Positions 18,566 through 26,323 of a stretch of 64,000 bases of DNA are shown here, one piece after another (the stretch's first letter is position 1; the number at the start of each line of letters is the position of its first letter). The position numbers and the translations under genes are program-made. The stretch is from Crenalkalicoccus roseus (lineage in GTDB: Bacteria > Pseudomonadota > Alphaproteobacteria > Acetobacterales > Acetobacteraceae), in the NCBI RefSeq assembly GCF_004761865.1, contig NZ_SJDM01000014.1:1-64000 (forward strand). The letters run 5' to 3'. The notes below the pieces were generated by a model. It did no database searches. It saw nothing but the letters and a program-made list of their open reading frames with translations, and was not told the DNA's origin.

Positions 18566-19330
18566 ATGCGCCACGCCAGACTGCTCGCCGCCGCGGCGGT
18601 CCTCGGGCTGTCCCTCTCCTGGAGCCCGGCGGCCGCGGCGCCGGTCCTCGTCGCCATCGCCCACATCCTGAACTACGGCGGGGGCGCGTGCAGCATCATC
18701 GGCCTCGGGATCGCGGTCTACAGCCTGCTCGCCCCGCCGACCGGCTGCGGCACCACCACGCTCTCGGCGGACAAGCTGCAGGTGCAGGCGACGGAGACCA
18801 CCTTCTCCCTGAGCCTGACCGGCAACGACTTCGATTCGGACAGCCTGAACGTGCCCTTCTCCGGCACCGCCAGGGGCACCTTCCAGGACGGCCAGAACAC
18901 CTTCTCCGCCGACCTCTGGGCCTACGACTTCAAGGTCAGCGAGGATGCGGGCTTCATCAACGACGTGCTCAGCATCAACGGCACGCTCACCCACCTGTAC
19001 CGGCCGCACCCCGAGGACATCGCGGCGGGCCCGCCGCTCGCCTTCAACCTGATCGTGGACGCGGACCAGACGAGCGGCGGCACCTTCTCCACCTCGAGCA
19101 ATGCGGCGGGCACGCACCCGGCGCGGCACACCGACCAGATGAGCGCGACCCTCTCCGGCACCGTGACCTCGACGCTCTTCTTCGACGACATCACGGGCTA
19201 CACCTTCGTGCTGACGGGCGTGCACAATCCGGTCCAGATCCCCGAGCCGGGCGCCCTGGGCGTGCTCGGCTTCGGCCTGGCGGCGCTCTGGCTCGGGCGC
19301 CGCCTCCTCCCGCGCGGGGCGGGCGGCTGA
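18566..19330 (+). CDS. PEP-CTERM-anchored exported protein
   Basis: This is a secreted protein with a signal peptide (about residues 1-24, ending SPAAAAP), a Ser/Thr/Asp-rich beta-type body, and a C-terminal PEP-CTERM sorting tripartite signal: IPEPG, a hydrophobic stretch (ALGVLGFGLAALWL) and a basic tail (GRRLL). Such proteins are processed by exosortase systems and are tied to exopolysaccharide or biofilm production. The start ATG 18566 follows GGGAGGCAGGAG. It is inserted on the opposite strand between radA and cvpA. No exosortase lies in this window. Confidence 0.85.
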   Translation: MRHARLLAAAAVLGLSLSWSPAAAAPVLVAIAHILNYGGGACSIIGLGIAVYSLLAPPTGCGTTTLSADKLQVQATETTFSLSLTGNDFDSDSLNVPFSGTARGTFQDGQNTFSADLWAYDFKVSEDAGFINDVLSINGTLTHLYRPHPEDIAAGPPLAFNLIVDADQTSGGTFSTSSNAAGTHPARHTDQMSATLSGTVTSTLFFDDITGYTFVLTGVHNPVQIPEPGALGVLGFGLAALWLGRRLLPRGAGG

Positions 19331-19338
19331 CCGCGCCC

Positions 19339-20751
19339 CTAGCCCGTCCGCCGCTGGCGCTGGCGCTGCGCCTGCTCGGCGAAGGGCGCCACCAGATCGG
19401 CGATGTGGCCGATCTCGGAGAGCCGGATGCCCTCGGGCGGCGGCACGGCGCGGCCGGCGCGCGCGAGGCGGGGCGGCAGCACGGCGGCGGCGAAGCCGAG
19501 CTTCTGTGCCTCCCTGAGCCGCGCCTCCGCCTGCGCCACCTGCCGCACCTCGCCCGAGAGCCCGACCTCGCCGAAATAGACGGTGTCGGCCTCGGTCGGG
19601 CGGTCGGTGGCGGCCGAGACCAGGGCGGCGGCCACGGCGAGGTCCGCCGCCGGCTCGGCGATGCGCAGACCGCCCGCGATGTTGAGATAGACGTCGTTGG
19701 CGCCGAGCGAGAGGCCGCAGCGCGCCTCCAGCACCGCGAGCAGCATGGAGAGCCGCCCGGAATCCCAGCCCACCACCGAGCGCCGCGGCGCCCCGCCGGC
19801 GGAGGGGGCGAGGAGGGCCTGCACCTCCACCAGCACCGGCCGCGTGCCCTCGATGCCGGCGAAGACGGCCGCGCCCGAGACGTTGCCGCGCCGCTCGGCG
19901 AGGAACAGGGCGGAGGGGTTCGCCACCTCCACCAGCCCCTGCTCCGTCATCTCGAAGACGCCGATCTCGTCGGTGGCGCCGAAGCGGTTCTTCACCGCGC
20001 GCAGGATGCGGAACTGGTGGCCGCGGTCGCCCTCGAAATAGAGCGTCGCGTCCACCATGTGCTCCAGCACCCGGGGGCCGGCCAGGGTGCCTTCCTTGGT
20101 GACGTGGCCGACCAGCACCACGGCGAAGCCGCGGCTCTTGGCCAGGCGGATCAGCTCGGCGGCGCAGGCACGCACCTGGGCGACGGTGCCAGGCGCGCTG
20201 TCCAGCGCGTCGAGCCACAGCGTCTGGATGGAGTCGATCACCACCAGCGCGGCGTCGCGCTCCTCCTCCAGGCTGGCGGCGATGTCGCGCAGCGCGGTGG
20301 CGGCGGCGAGGCCGAGCGGCGCACCGGCGAGGCCGAGGCGCAGCGCCCGCAGCCGCACCTGCTCCACCGCCTCCTCCCCGCTCACATACAGCACGCGGCG
20401 GCCGCCGGGGGACAGGGCCTCGGCGATGCGCGCCGCGGCCTGCAGCAGGATGGTGGACTTGCCGATGCCCGGATCGCCCCCCACCAGCACGGCCGAGGCC
20501 GGCACCAGCCCGCCGCCCAGCACGCGGTCGAGCTCGGCGATGCCGGTCGGGATGCGGGGCGGCGGCGCGCTCTCCCCCGCGAGGCCGACGAAGGCGACCC
20601 GCCTGCCGCCGCCCGCGCGCACGGCCGGGCGGGGGGCCGGCGCCTCCTCGGAGAGGGTGTTCCAGGCGCCGCAGGCGTCGCAGCGGCCCTGCCACTTCGG
20701 ATGCGCGGCGCCGCATTCCTGGCAGACGAAGCGGGTGCGGTCCCTGGCCAT
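19339..20751 (-). CDS. radA: DNA repair protein RadA
   Basis: This RecA-like ATPase promotes branch migration in recombinational repair. The N-terminal zinc finger is CQECGAAHPKWQGRCDAC, Walker A is GGDPGIGKST, the RadA-specific motif is VKNRFG, and the C-terminal domain is Lon-protease-like. At 470 residues from ATG 20751 the length is typical. It converges with the PEP-CTERM gene, 8 bp apart. Confidence 0.95.
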   Translation of the reverse strand: MARDRTRFVCQECGAAHPKWQGRCDACGAWNTLSEEAPAPRPAVRAGGGRRVAFVGLAGESAPPPRIPTGIAELDRVLGGGLVPASAVLVGGDPGIGKSTILLQAAARIAEALSPGGRRVLYVSGEEAVEQVRLRALRLGLAGAPLGLAAATALRDIAASLEEERDAALVVIDSIQTLWLDALDSAPGTVAQVRACAAELIRLAKSRGFAVVLVGHVTKEGTLAGPRVLEHMVDATLYFEGDRGHQFRILRAVKNRFGATDEIGVFEMTEQGLVEVANPSALFLAERRGNVSGAAVFAGIEGTRPVLVEVQALLAPSAGGAPRRSVVGWDSGRLSMLLAVLEARCGLSLGANDVYLNIAGGLRIAEPAADLAVAAALVSAATDRPTEADTVYFGEVGLSGEVRQVAQAEARLREAQKLGFAAAVLPPRLARAGRAVPPPEGIRLSEIGHIADLVAPFAEQAQRQRQRRTG

Positions 20752-21177
20752 GCGCGGATCAGGCCCCAATCCATGGACGAAAGGCGAACATGCTCCCCGT
20801 CTAGCGGCTGCCGGGCCATGGTCCAAGCAGGAAGCGGTGGCTCGCCCCGCCTTCATGCGCCCCGGGGAGGAGATGCGCCAAGCGCGCTCCGGCCCCGCCC
20901 GCGGCGCCCCTTCCGGGCCACCACCCGGCATCGCCCTCCGGCGATGGCGGGGCCTTCCTGAAATCGTCTCCACCTTCGGAGTGCGTCCCTGTGGCGGAGC
21001 CGCCGCGGGGAGGATGGTGTTGCGGAGAAGGATCCAGGCCTGGCGGCGAAGGCCGCACATGCGGGCGCAGGCGGCCGCGTGCGGCATGGCTCCGGTCAGG
21101 GCAGGCCCGCCGCGAGGCGGCGCCCGGTGCCGCGTGATGCAACGGAGAACAAGAGCAACAGGAGGAGAGCACCGGCC
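20752..21177. other. 426-bp divergent intergenic region
   Basis: This region between radA and the cupin gene contains short open frames on both strands but none with a recognisable domain. A ribosome-binding site (GGAGGAGAG) precedes the cupin gene. I see no RNA gene, repeat or attachment site here. Confidence 0.4.
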
Positions 21178-21651
21178 ATGATCCCGCGCATCGCCCTCAT
21201 TCCGGCGGCGGCCTTCGTCGTCCTGGCCTCGCTGCCCGTGCCCGCAAGCGCGCAGGCTCCCGCAGGACCGCTCACCCGGATGGCCGACGACCCGGCGCTG
21301 CCATGGGGGCCCTGCCCCGGCTGGATGCCCCAGGGCTGCGGACTCGCCGTGCTGCAGGGCGATCCCGCCAGGCACAACGCGGATGTCTTCTTCCGCCTGC
21401 CCGGCAACACGACGGCCGAGCGCCACTGGCACACCTCCGCGGAGCGGATGGTGCTGATCGCGGGCGAACTGCACGTCGCCTATGACGGCCAGGACCCGGT
21501 CGTCCTGCGGCCGGGCACCTACGCCTACGGCCCGGCCCGGCTGCCGCACACCGCCTCGTGCCGGTCGGCGGAACCCTGCATCCTGTTCATCGCCTTCGAG
21601 GAGCCGGTGGACGCCATCCAGGGCGAGCCGCCGAGGACGACCGCGCGCTGA
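21178..21651 (+). CDS. Exported cupin-domain protein
   Basis: This is a small periplasmic protein of unknown substrate. A signal peptide covers residues 1-25 (ending PASAQA), followed by a single cupin barrel with a possible metal site in ERHWHTSAERMVLIAGELHV and a second motif ending LPHTASC. There are several Cys (GPCPGW, QGCG, SCRSAEPC) that could form disulfides. 157 residues from ATG 21178, preceded by GGAGGAGAG. It stands alone between divergent and convergent neighbours. Confidence 0.8.
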   Translation: MIPRIALIPAAAFVVLASLPVPASAQAPAGPLTRMADDPALPWGPCPGWMPQGCGLAVLQGDPARHNADVFFRLPGNTTAERHWHTSAERMVLIAGELHVAYDGQDPVVLRPGTYAYGPARLPHTASCRSAEPCILFIAFEEPVDAIQGEPPRTTAR

Positions 21652-21750
21652 CCCGCCGCGGCATCGCCGGATCGTCCCGCTCGGCCGTGCGCGGCACCCC
21701 CTTCTCCGGCGCGGGCGCGTCCCGGGGAGTGCGCCCGCGCCGGAACCGCC

Positions 21751-22635
21751 TCAGGCCGCGCGCTGCTCCAGCGTCGGCGCCACGTCGGTCAGCGTGACCC
21801 GGCGCATGTCGCGCGGATAGGTCTTGTCCTCGAAGGGGCGGGCGCGGTGCATGGTGGTGCGGTTGTCCCACATCACCAGGTCCCATTGCCGCCACTTGTG
21901 GGCATAGACGAATTGCCGCTGGGTGGCGAACTCGGTCAGGTTGCGGATCAGCATCATCGCTTCGGGCCGCGGCCAGCCCTCGATCTCCCCGATATGCGAG
22001 GAGAGGTAGAGGGAGTGCCGCCCGCTGCCCGGGTGCCAGCGCACCAGGCGCTGCCGCACCGGGGCGAAGCGCTTCTTCTCCTCCTCCGTGTAGTCGGCGA
22101 AGCCGAGCTGGGCGCGCGAGTAGAGCAGGGAGTGGTGGCAGACGAGGTCCTTCACCTGCCGCTTGGTCTTCTCCGGCAGCGCGTCCCAGGCGGCACGCAT
22201 GTCGGCGAACTCGGTGTCCCCACCCTCGGGCGGGACCACCCGCGCGTGCAGCATCGAATACTTGGCCGGTGTCGCCTTGAAGCTGCTGTCGGAATGCCAG
22301 AGCTGGTTGCCGAGGTTGAACATCCGCCGCCGGTCGTCGGCGGCGAGCAGGCTGCCGTCCACGTCCAGGTTGGAGATGTCGTTCATCTGCCGGTGCTTGA
22401 GGCGGGTCTTGTGCACGTCCACCGTGGCCCGGTCCTGCTCCAGCGGCCCCAGCGCCTCGCCGAAGGCCATCTGCTGGTCGTCGTCCAGCCGCTGGTCGCG
22501 GAACACCAGCACCGCGTAGCGGTCCATGGCGCGGTGGATCTCCTCGCACAGCCCGGGGCCGGGCGGGGTGCGGAGGTCGAGCCCCTTCACCTCGGCGACG
22601 AAGAGCGGATGGAGCGGGATGAGCTGCAGCGCCAT
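21751..22635 (-). CDS. TauD/TfdA-family Fe(II)/2-oxoglutarate dioxygenase
   Basis: This is a non-haem iron dioxygenase coupling 2-oxoglutarate decarboxylation to substrate hydroxylation. The iron ligands are in WHSDSSF (HxD) and the distal His of TMHRARPF, and the 2-oxoglutarate-binding Arg is probably in MRRVTLTD. 294 residues is typical. The overall sequence resembles the 2,4-dichlorophenoxyacetate dioxygenase-like subgroup, but the substrate cannot be read from sequence. It is a single gene. Confidence 0.88.
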   Translation of the reverse strand: MALQLIPLHPLFVAEVKGLDLRTPPGPGLCEEIHRAMDRYAVLVFRDQRLDDDQQMAFGEALGPLEQDRATVDVHKTRLKHRQMNDISNLDVDGSLLAADDRRRMFNLGNQLWHSDSSFKATPAKYSMLHARVVPPEGGDTEFADMRAAWDALPEKTKRQVKDLVCHHSLLYSRAQLGFADYTEEEKKRFAPVRQRLVRWHPGSGRHSLYLSSHIGEIEGWPRPEAMMLIRNLTEFATQRQFVYAHKWRQWDLVMWDNRTTMHRARPFEDKTYPRDMRRVTLTDVAPTLEQRAA

Positions 22636-22777
22636 GTCTCGTTTCCTCCTGCCATCTCGGGCGGCCGGAGGATGGTAGCGCCCGGCCGGCGGCGGGAAAC
22701 AGGGGGCGGGGCCGGCCGCGCGCGATGTCATGCGGGCGGGCGTGCGCGGCGCGCGCCGGGGCGCCATCTCTGCGGCC

Positions 22778-24337
22778 ATGAGCGATCGAGATCCGTTCCC
22801 CACCCCCCCGCCGGGGGAGCCGTCCCCCGCCCTGGAAGGCGCGGGTCCCGCTGCGCTGCTGGAGGCGGTGCGGGCGCTGCGCGCCAGGGTGGCGGAGGAG
22901 GGGCGCGCCGGCTTCCGCCGCTGGCGCCCCGCCATCCGCCGCCCCGGCTTCGCCGCCGGGGCGCTGAACCTCGCCCATTACCTCGCGCTCCGCCGGCGCG
23001 GCCTGTGGCCGCTGCAGCGGGGGCTGATGCGGCACGGCCTCTCCTCCCTCGGCCGGCTGGAGGGGCGGGTGCTGGCGACGCTCGACGCGGTGGCCGGCGC
23101 CCTCGCGCCCCTGGCCGGAGAGGGGACGCCGGGCCCCGCCTGGCCGCCCCCGCCGCGCCGCTTCTTCCGCGGCGAGGCGCGGCTGCGGGACGAGGCAGAG
23201 GCGCTGTTCGGCCCGGCTCCGGCGGGGCGGGAGGGGCGCATCCTGGTCACCCTTCCCGCCGAGGCGGCGGAGGATCCCGCCTGGCTGCTCGACCTCGCCC
23301 GGCGCGGCCTGGACGCGGTGCGCATCAACTGCGCCCATGACGATGCGGCGGCCTGGGCGGCGATGGCGGCGCATGCTCGCGCCGCGGCGCGGGCGGTCGG
23401 GCGGCCGATTCCGGTGCTGATGGACCTCGCCGGGCCGAAGCTCCGCACCGGCGCCGTGCACCCCCCCGAGGGCGCGGCGCGGCTGCGTCCGGGCGATGCG
23501 CTGCTGCTCCGCCCCGACCCGCCGCGGGCCGGCCCGGCCGATCCGCCCCTCCAGGCGCAGTGCCTGCCGCCCGAGGTGCTGCGCCGCCTCCGCCCCGGCG
23601 CCGCCTTCGCCTATGACGACGGCAAGGCGGCGGGGGTGGTGGAGGCGGCGCGCCCGGACGGAACGGTGCTGGTGCGGATCGAGCGCGGCCGGCTGAAGGG
23701 GGCGCGGCTGCGCCCCGAGAAGGGGCTGAACTTCCCCGGCACGCCGCTCGGCCTCGACCCGCTGACGCCGAAGGACCTCGCCGATCTCGACACGGTGGCG
23801 CGGCTCGCCGACATCGTCGGCTACTCCTTCGTGCAGAGGCCGGCCGACATCGCCCGGCTGCAGGAGGAGCTCGCGGCGCGACGGCCGGCGGACTGGCGGC
23901 GGATCGGTCTGCTGGCAAAGATCGAGACGCTGCAGGCGGTGCGCGATCTGCCCGGCATCATCGTGCGCGCGGCGGGCAGCCAGCCCTTCGGGGTGATGAT
24001 CGCGCGCGGCGACCTCGCGGTGGAGATCGGCTTCGCCCGCCTAGCCGAGATGCAGGAGGAGATCCTCTGGCTCTGCGAGGCGGCGCACATACCCGTGGTC
24101 TGGGCGACGCAGGTGCTGGAGGCGCTGGTCAAGACCGGCCTGCCGACGCGCGGCGAGATGACCGACGCCGCGATGGCCGCGCGCGCCGAATGCGTGATGC
24201 TGAACAAGGGGCCGAACATCGCCGCCGCGATCGAGGCGCTGGACGGGCTGCTGCGCCGCATGGCGGAACATCAGGCGAAGAAGACGCCGCGGCTGCGCGC
24301 GTTGCGAAGCTGGGCGGAGGCGCCGGGCGGGGCATGA
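22778..24337 (+). CDS. Atypical pyruvate-kinase-like protein
   Basis: The C-terminal two thirds (from about residue 152 of 519) form a pyruvate-kinase barrel: RINCAH, DLAGPKLRTG, a B domain, GLNFPGT, LLAKIET with the catalytic Lys, and VMIARGDLAVEIG with metal ligands. About 150 residues of unrelated helical sequence precede it, and the normal C-terminal allosteric domain is missing: the protein ends shortly after the barrel. In the DTKGPEIRTG motif the Glu is replaced by Lys, and Thr by Leu, changes at the K+ site. It is a variant of the family rather than the standard glycolytic enzyme; catalytic activity is plausible but unproven. Confidence 0.8.
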   Translation: MSDRDPFPTPPPGEPSPALEGAGPAALLEAVRALRARVAEEGRAGFRRWRPAIRRPGFAAGALNLAHYLALRRRGLWPLQRGLMRHGLSSLGRLEGRVLATLDAVAGALAPLAGEGTPGPAWPPPPRRFFRGEARLRDEAEALFGPAPAGREGRILVTLPAEAAEDPAWLLDLARRGLDAVRINCAHDDAAAWAAMAAHARAAARAVGRPIPVLMDLAGPKLRTGAVHPPEGAARLRPGDALLLRPDPPRAGPADPPLQAQCLPPEVLRRLRPGAAFAYDDGKAAGVVEAARPDGTVLVRIERGRLKGARLRPEKGLNFPGTPLGLDPLTPKDLADLDTVARLADIVGYSFVQRPADIARLQEELAARRPADWRRIGLLAKIETLQAVRDLPGIIVRAAGSQPFGVMIARGDLAVEIGFARLAEMQEEILWLCEAAHIPVVWATQVLEALVKTGLPTRGEMTDAAMAARAECVMLNKGPNIAAAIEALDGLLRRMAEHQAKKTPRLRALRSWAEAPGGA

Positions 24338-24407
24338 CCGCGCCCGGCGGGCAACCCCGCGCCCCGCGCCGCGTCATGGCCGCGTCATGGACCGGAAAGG
24401 ACGGACG

Positions 24408-24671
24408 ATGCCCCGCATGATCCTGCCCGCGGCGCTGGCCCTGGGCCTGCTGCTGCCCCTCGCCCCGGCCTCGGCCGCCCCGCCGCCCCCGAACGCGCTG
24501 CCGCTCTCCGAGATCGTGCGCATGCTCGAGCAGCGCGGCGACGTCGCCTATTTCGACGAGATCGAGTGGGACGACGACGGCTACTGGGAGGTCGAGTACA
24601 TCGACCGGCAGGGCGTGAAGCGCAAGCTCAAGGTCAATCCCGTGACCGGCGAGGCGCGGCCGGATCGCTGA
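24408..24671 (+). CDS. Small exported PepSY-like protein
   Basis: This 87-residue protein has a signal peptide (residues 1-23, ending PASAA), then one PepSY-like unit: LPLSEIVRMLEQRGDV followed by alternating acidic/aromatic strands (EIEWDDDGYWEVEYID) and VNPVTGEARPD at the end. Such domains are small periplasmic or membrane-facing modules, often thought to inhibit peptidases or bind ligands. The start ATG 24408 follows GGAAAGGACG. Confidence 0.75.
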   Translation: MPRMILPAALALGLLLPLAPASAAPPPPNALPLSEIVRMLEQRGDVAYFDEIEWDDDGYWEVEYIDRQGVKRKLKVNPVTGEARPDR

Positions 24672-24724
24672 GACGCCGGTTCTGCGCCAATCCATAACCC
24701 AAGGTTTAAATTTGTCCCGGACAG

Positions 24725-24771
24725 GGAAACCGAATTGCGAGTTGCCCATTGGGAATGATACCCCGGTTTCC
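24725..24771. promoter_or_regulatory. Nested inverted repeats upstream of an HTH-like gene
   Basis: GGAAACCG (24725-24732) and CGGTTTCC (24764-24771) are perfect inverted repeats. They enclose a second symmetric unit, CCCATTGGG. The region is AT-rich relative to the window (it follows GGTTTAAATTTG) and ends 21 bp before the start codon. It is likely a promoter/operator or a hairpin leader. Confidence 0.4.
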
Positions 24772-24792
24772 GTATCCCAGGGGGATCGGATC

Positions 24793-25185
24793 ATGCCCAA
24801 CTACTCGCGCCAGACCCTGTTCCGCATCGGCCGCCTGCTGAACGCCAAGGGCGATGGCGCCCACCTGCAGCGCCTCGCCGAATGGGGCGGCTTCAGCCGC
24901 AAGTCGCTCCACAACTGGACGCTGGACGAGAGCGACCCGCAGCACCGCGCCATGCCGCCGAGCGCCAAGCGGATGGTCGCGCTGCTCGCCTATTTCGGCA
25001 TGACCGGCATGCTGAACGAGCAGCGGATGAAGGACATCCTCGCCCTCGAGGCGCTGCTCGAGCGCGACGAGCAGGTGCAGGCGCTGCTGCCGCGCGTCAG
25101 CCGCCTGCTGCAGTCGCTGCGCCCGGCGGAGGAGGCCGAGGGCGCGGAGGCGGACGCCGCCGAGGTCACCGCGCAGGCGGCCTGA
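24793..25185 (+). CDS. Putative HTH DNA-binding protein, unknown function
   Basis: This 130-residue protein has a possible helix-turn-helix in HLQRLAEWGGFSRKSLHNW at about residues 24-42, a hydrophobic helical middle (MVALLAYFGMTGML), and an acidic Glu/Ala-rich tail. I do not recognise the family. ATG 24793 is preferred; an upstream in-frame ATG at 24712 would translate across the inverted-repeat region. Its AT-rich upstream DNA with nested inverted repeats suggests tight or autogenous control. Confidence 0.6.
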   Translation: MPNYSRQTLFRIGRLLNAKGDGAHLQRLAEWGGFSRKSLHNWTLDESDPQHRAMPPSAKRMVALLAYFGMTGMLNEQRMKDILALEALLERDEQVQALLPRVSRLLQSLRPAEEAEGAEADAAEVTAQAA

Positions 25186-25227
25186 GGCGGGAGCGCGCGG
25201 CGCCGGGCTCAGGCCCGGTGCCGCCGG

Positions 25228-26238
25228 ATGCCGAAACGGACACGGGAGATGCCGATGCCAGGGCGCCGGGCCGTCCTGCATGTCGGGCCGCACAAGACCG
25301 GCACGACCACGATCCAGGACGCGCTGCACCACAACGCCGAGGCGCTGGCGCAGGCCGGCTGGCGCTACCCCGCGATCGGCTACAGCCAGCAGGCGCACCA
25401 CGCGCTGGTGCAGGCCCTCGTCAAGGCCGAGGACGGGGAGGCGGAGCGGATGCTCGCCGCCCTCGCCGATGAGCCGGGGGATCTGGTGCTCTCCAGCGAG
25501 AACCTCTCCCGCGCCCCGCTCGAGGCGCTGCAGCGCCTCGCCGGGGCGCTGCGCGGCAGGGAGGTGGCGGTCGTCTACTACCAGCGCAATTTCCTCGACC
25601 TCGCCTATTCCTGGTGGCAGGAGCGCATCAAGCACGGCCGCTCCGAGGAGCTGACGGCCTTCCTGCTCGACATCGTCGCCGCGCCGGGCCGGCTGCACCT
25701 CTTCGCGCCGCATGCGGTGCTCGGCCGCCTCGCCGAGGCGTTCGGCCGCGAGAGCATCCACGTCTTCCTCTACGACCGGATCCGCGCCGATCCCGGCCTC
25801 GTCGCGCATTTCGCGCGGGAGGTGCTGGAGCTCGACGCCTCCGGCTGGGCGGCGCAGCGCCGGCAGGCGAACCGCTCCCTCCGCCCCGCGGCGGCGGAGC
25901 TGCGGCGGATGCTCAACCGGCTGGGCTGCGGGACGGGCGGCGGGATCCTGCCCGAGGCCGGCACCCGCGCGCTGCGCGAGCAGGCGGTCGCGCGCGAGGC
26001 CGCGCATCTGCGGACCGTGACGCTCGGCTACGACATGCCGGCCTTCCGGCGCATGGAGCGCGCGCTGCTCGACCACTGGGGAGACTGCATCCGCACGCCG
26101 CTGCCGGCACCGGAGGAGGCCTTCGCCGAACGCACGCGCGAGATCCGCTACGTGGATCCGGCGATCTGGCTGCTCGAGCCGGCGCTGGCCGCGGCGGTGC
26201 GCGCCTTCGCCGCGGAGCGCCGGCCCGGCGGGGGGTGA
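25228..26238 (+). CDS. Sulfotransferase-family protein
   Basis: The protein has a PAPS-dependent sulfotransferase fold, probably modifying a surface carbohydrate. The 5'-phosphosulfate-binding loop is HVGPHKTGTTTIQ near the N-terminus, and the 3'-phosphate site probably lies in LVLSSENLS/VVYYQRNF with its Arg. 336 residues from ATG 25228; in-frame ATGs at 25249 and 25255 are equally possible starts and lie closer to the conserved core. The next gene encodes a DUF6473-like protein, a partner seen with polysaccharide genes in other Alphaproteobacteria (from memory). Confidence 0.75.
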   Translation: MPKRTREMPMPGRRAVLHVGPHKTGTTTIQDALHHNAEALAQAGWRYPAIGYSQQAHHALVQALVKAEDGEAERMLAALADEPGDLVLSSENLSRAPLEALQRLAGALRGREVAVVYYQRNFLDLAYSWWQERIKHGRSEELTAFLLDIVAAPGRLHLFAPHAVLGRLAEAFGRESIHVFLYDRIRADPGLVAHFAREVLELDASGWAAQRRQANRSLRPAAAELRRMLNRLGCGTGGGILPEAGTRALREQAVAREAAHLRTVTLGYDMPAFRRMERALLDHWGDCIRTPLPAPEEAFAERTREIRYVDPAIWLLEPALAAAVRAFAAERRPGGG

Positions 26239-26323
26239 GGGCCTGATCGGGGGAGGCGCGGCGGCCGCCCCGCCGCCCGGCGGGAGCGCGCCGGTCCTCT
26301 GCCTCTGCGGCGGCCCGGAGGGC

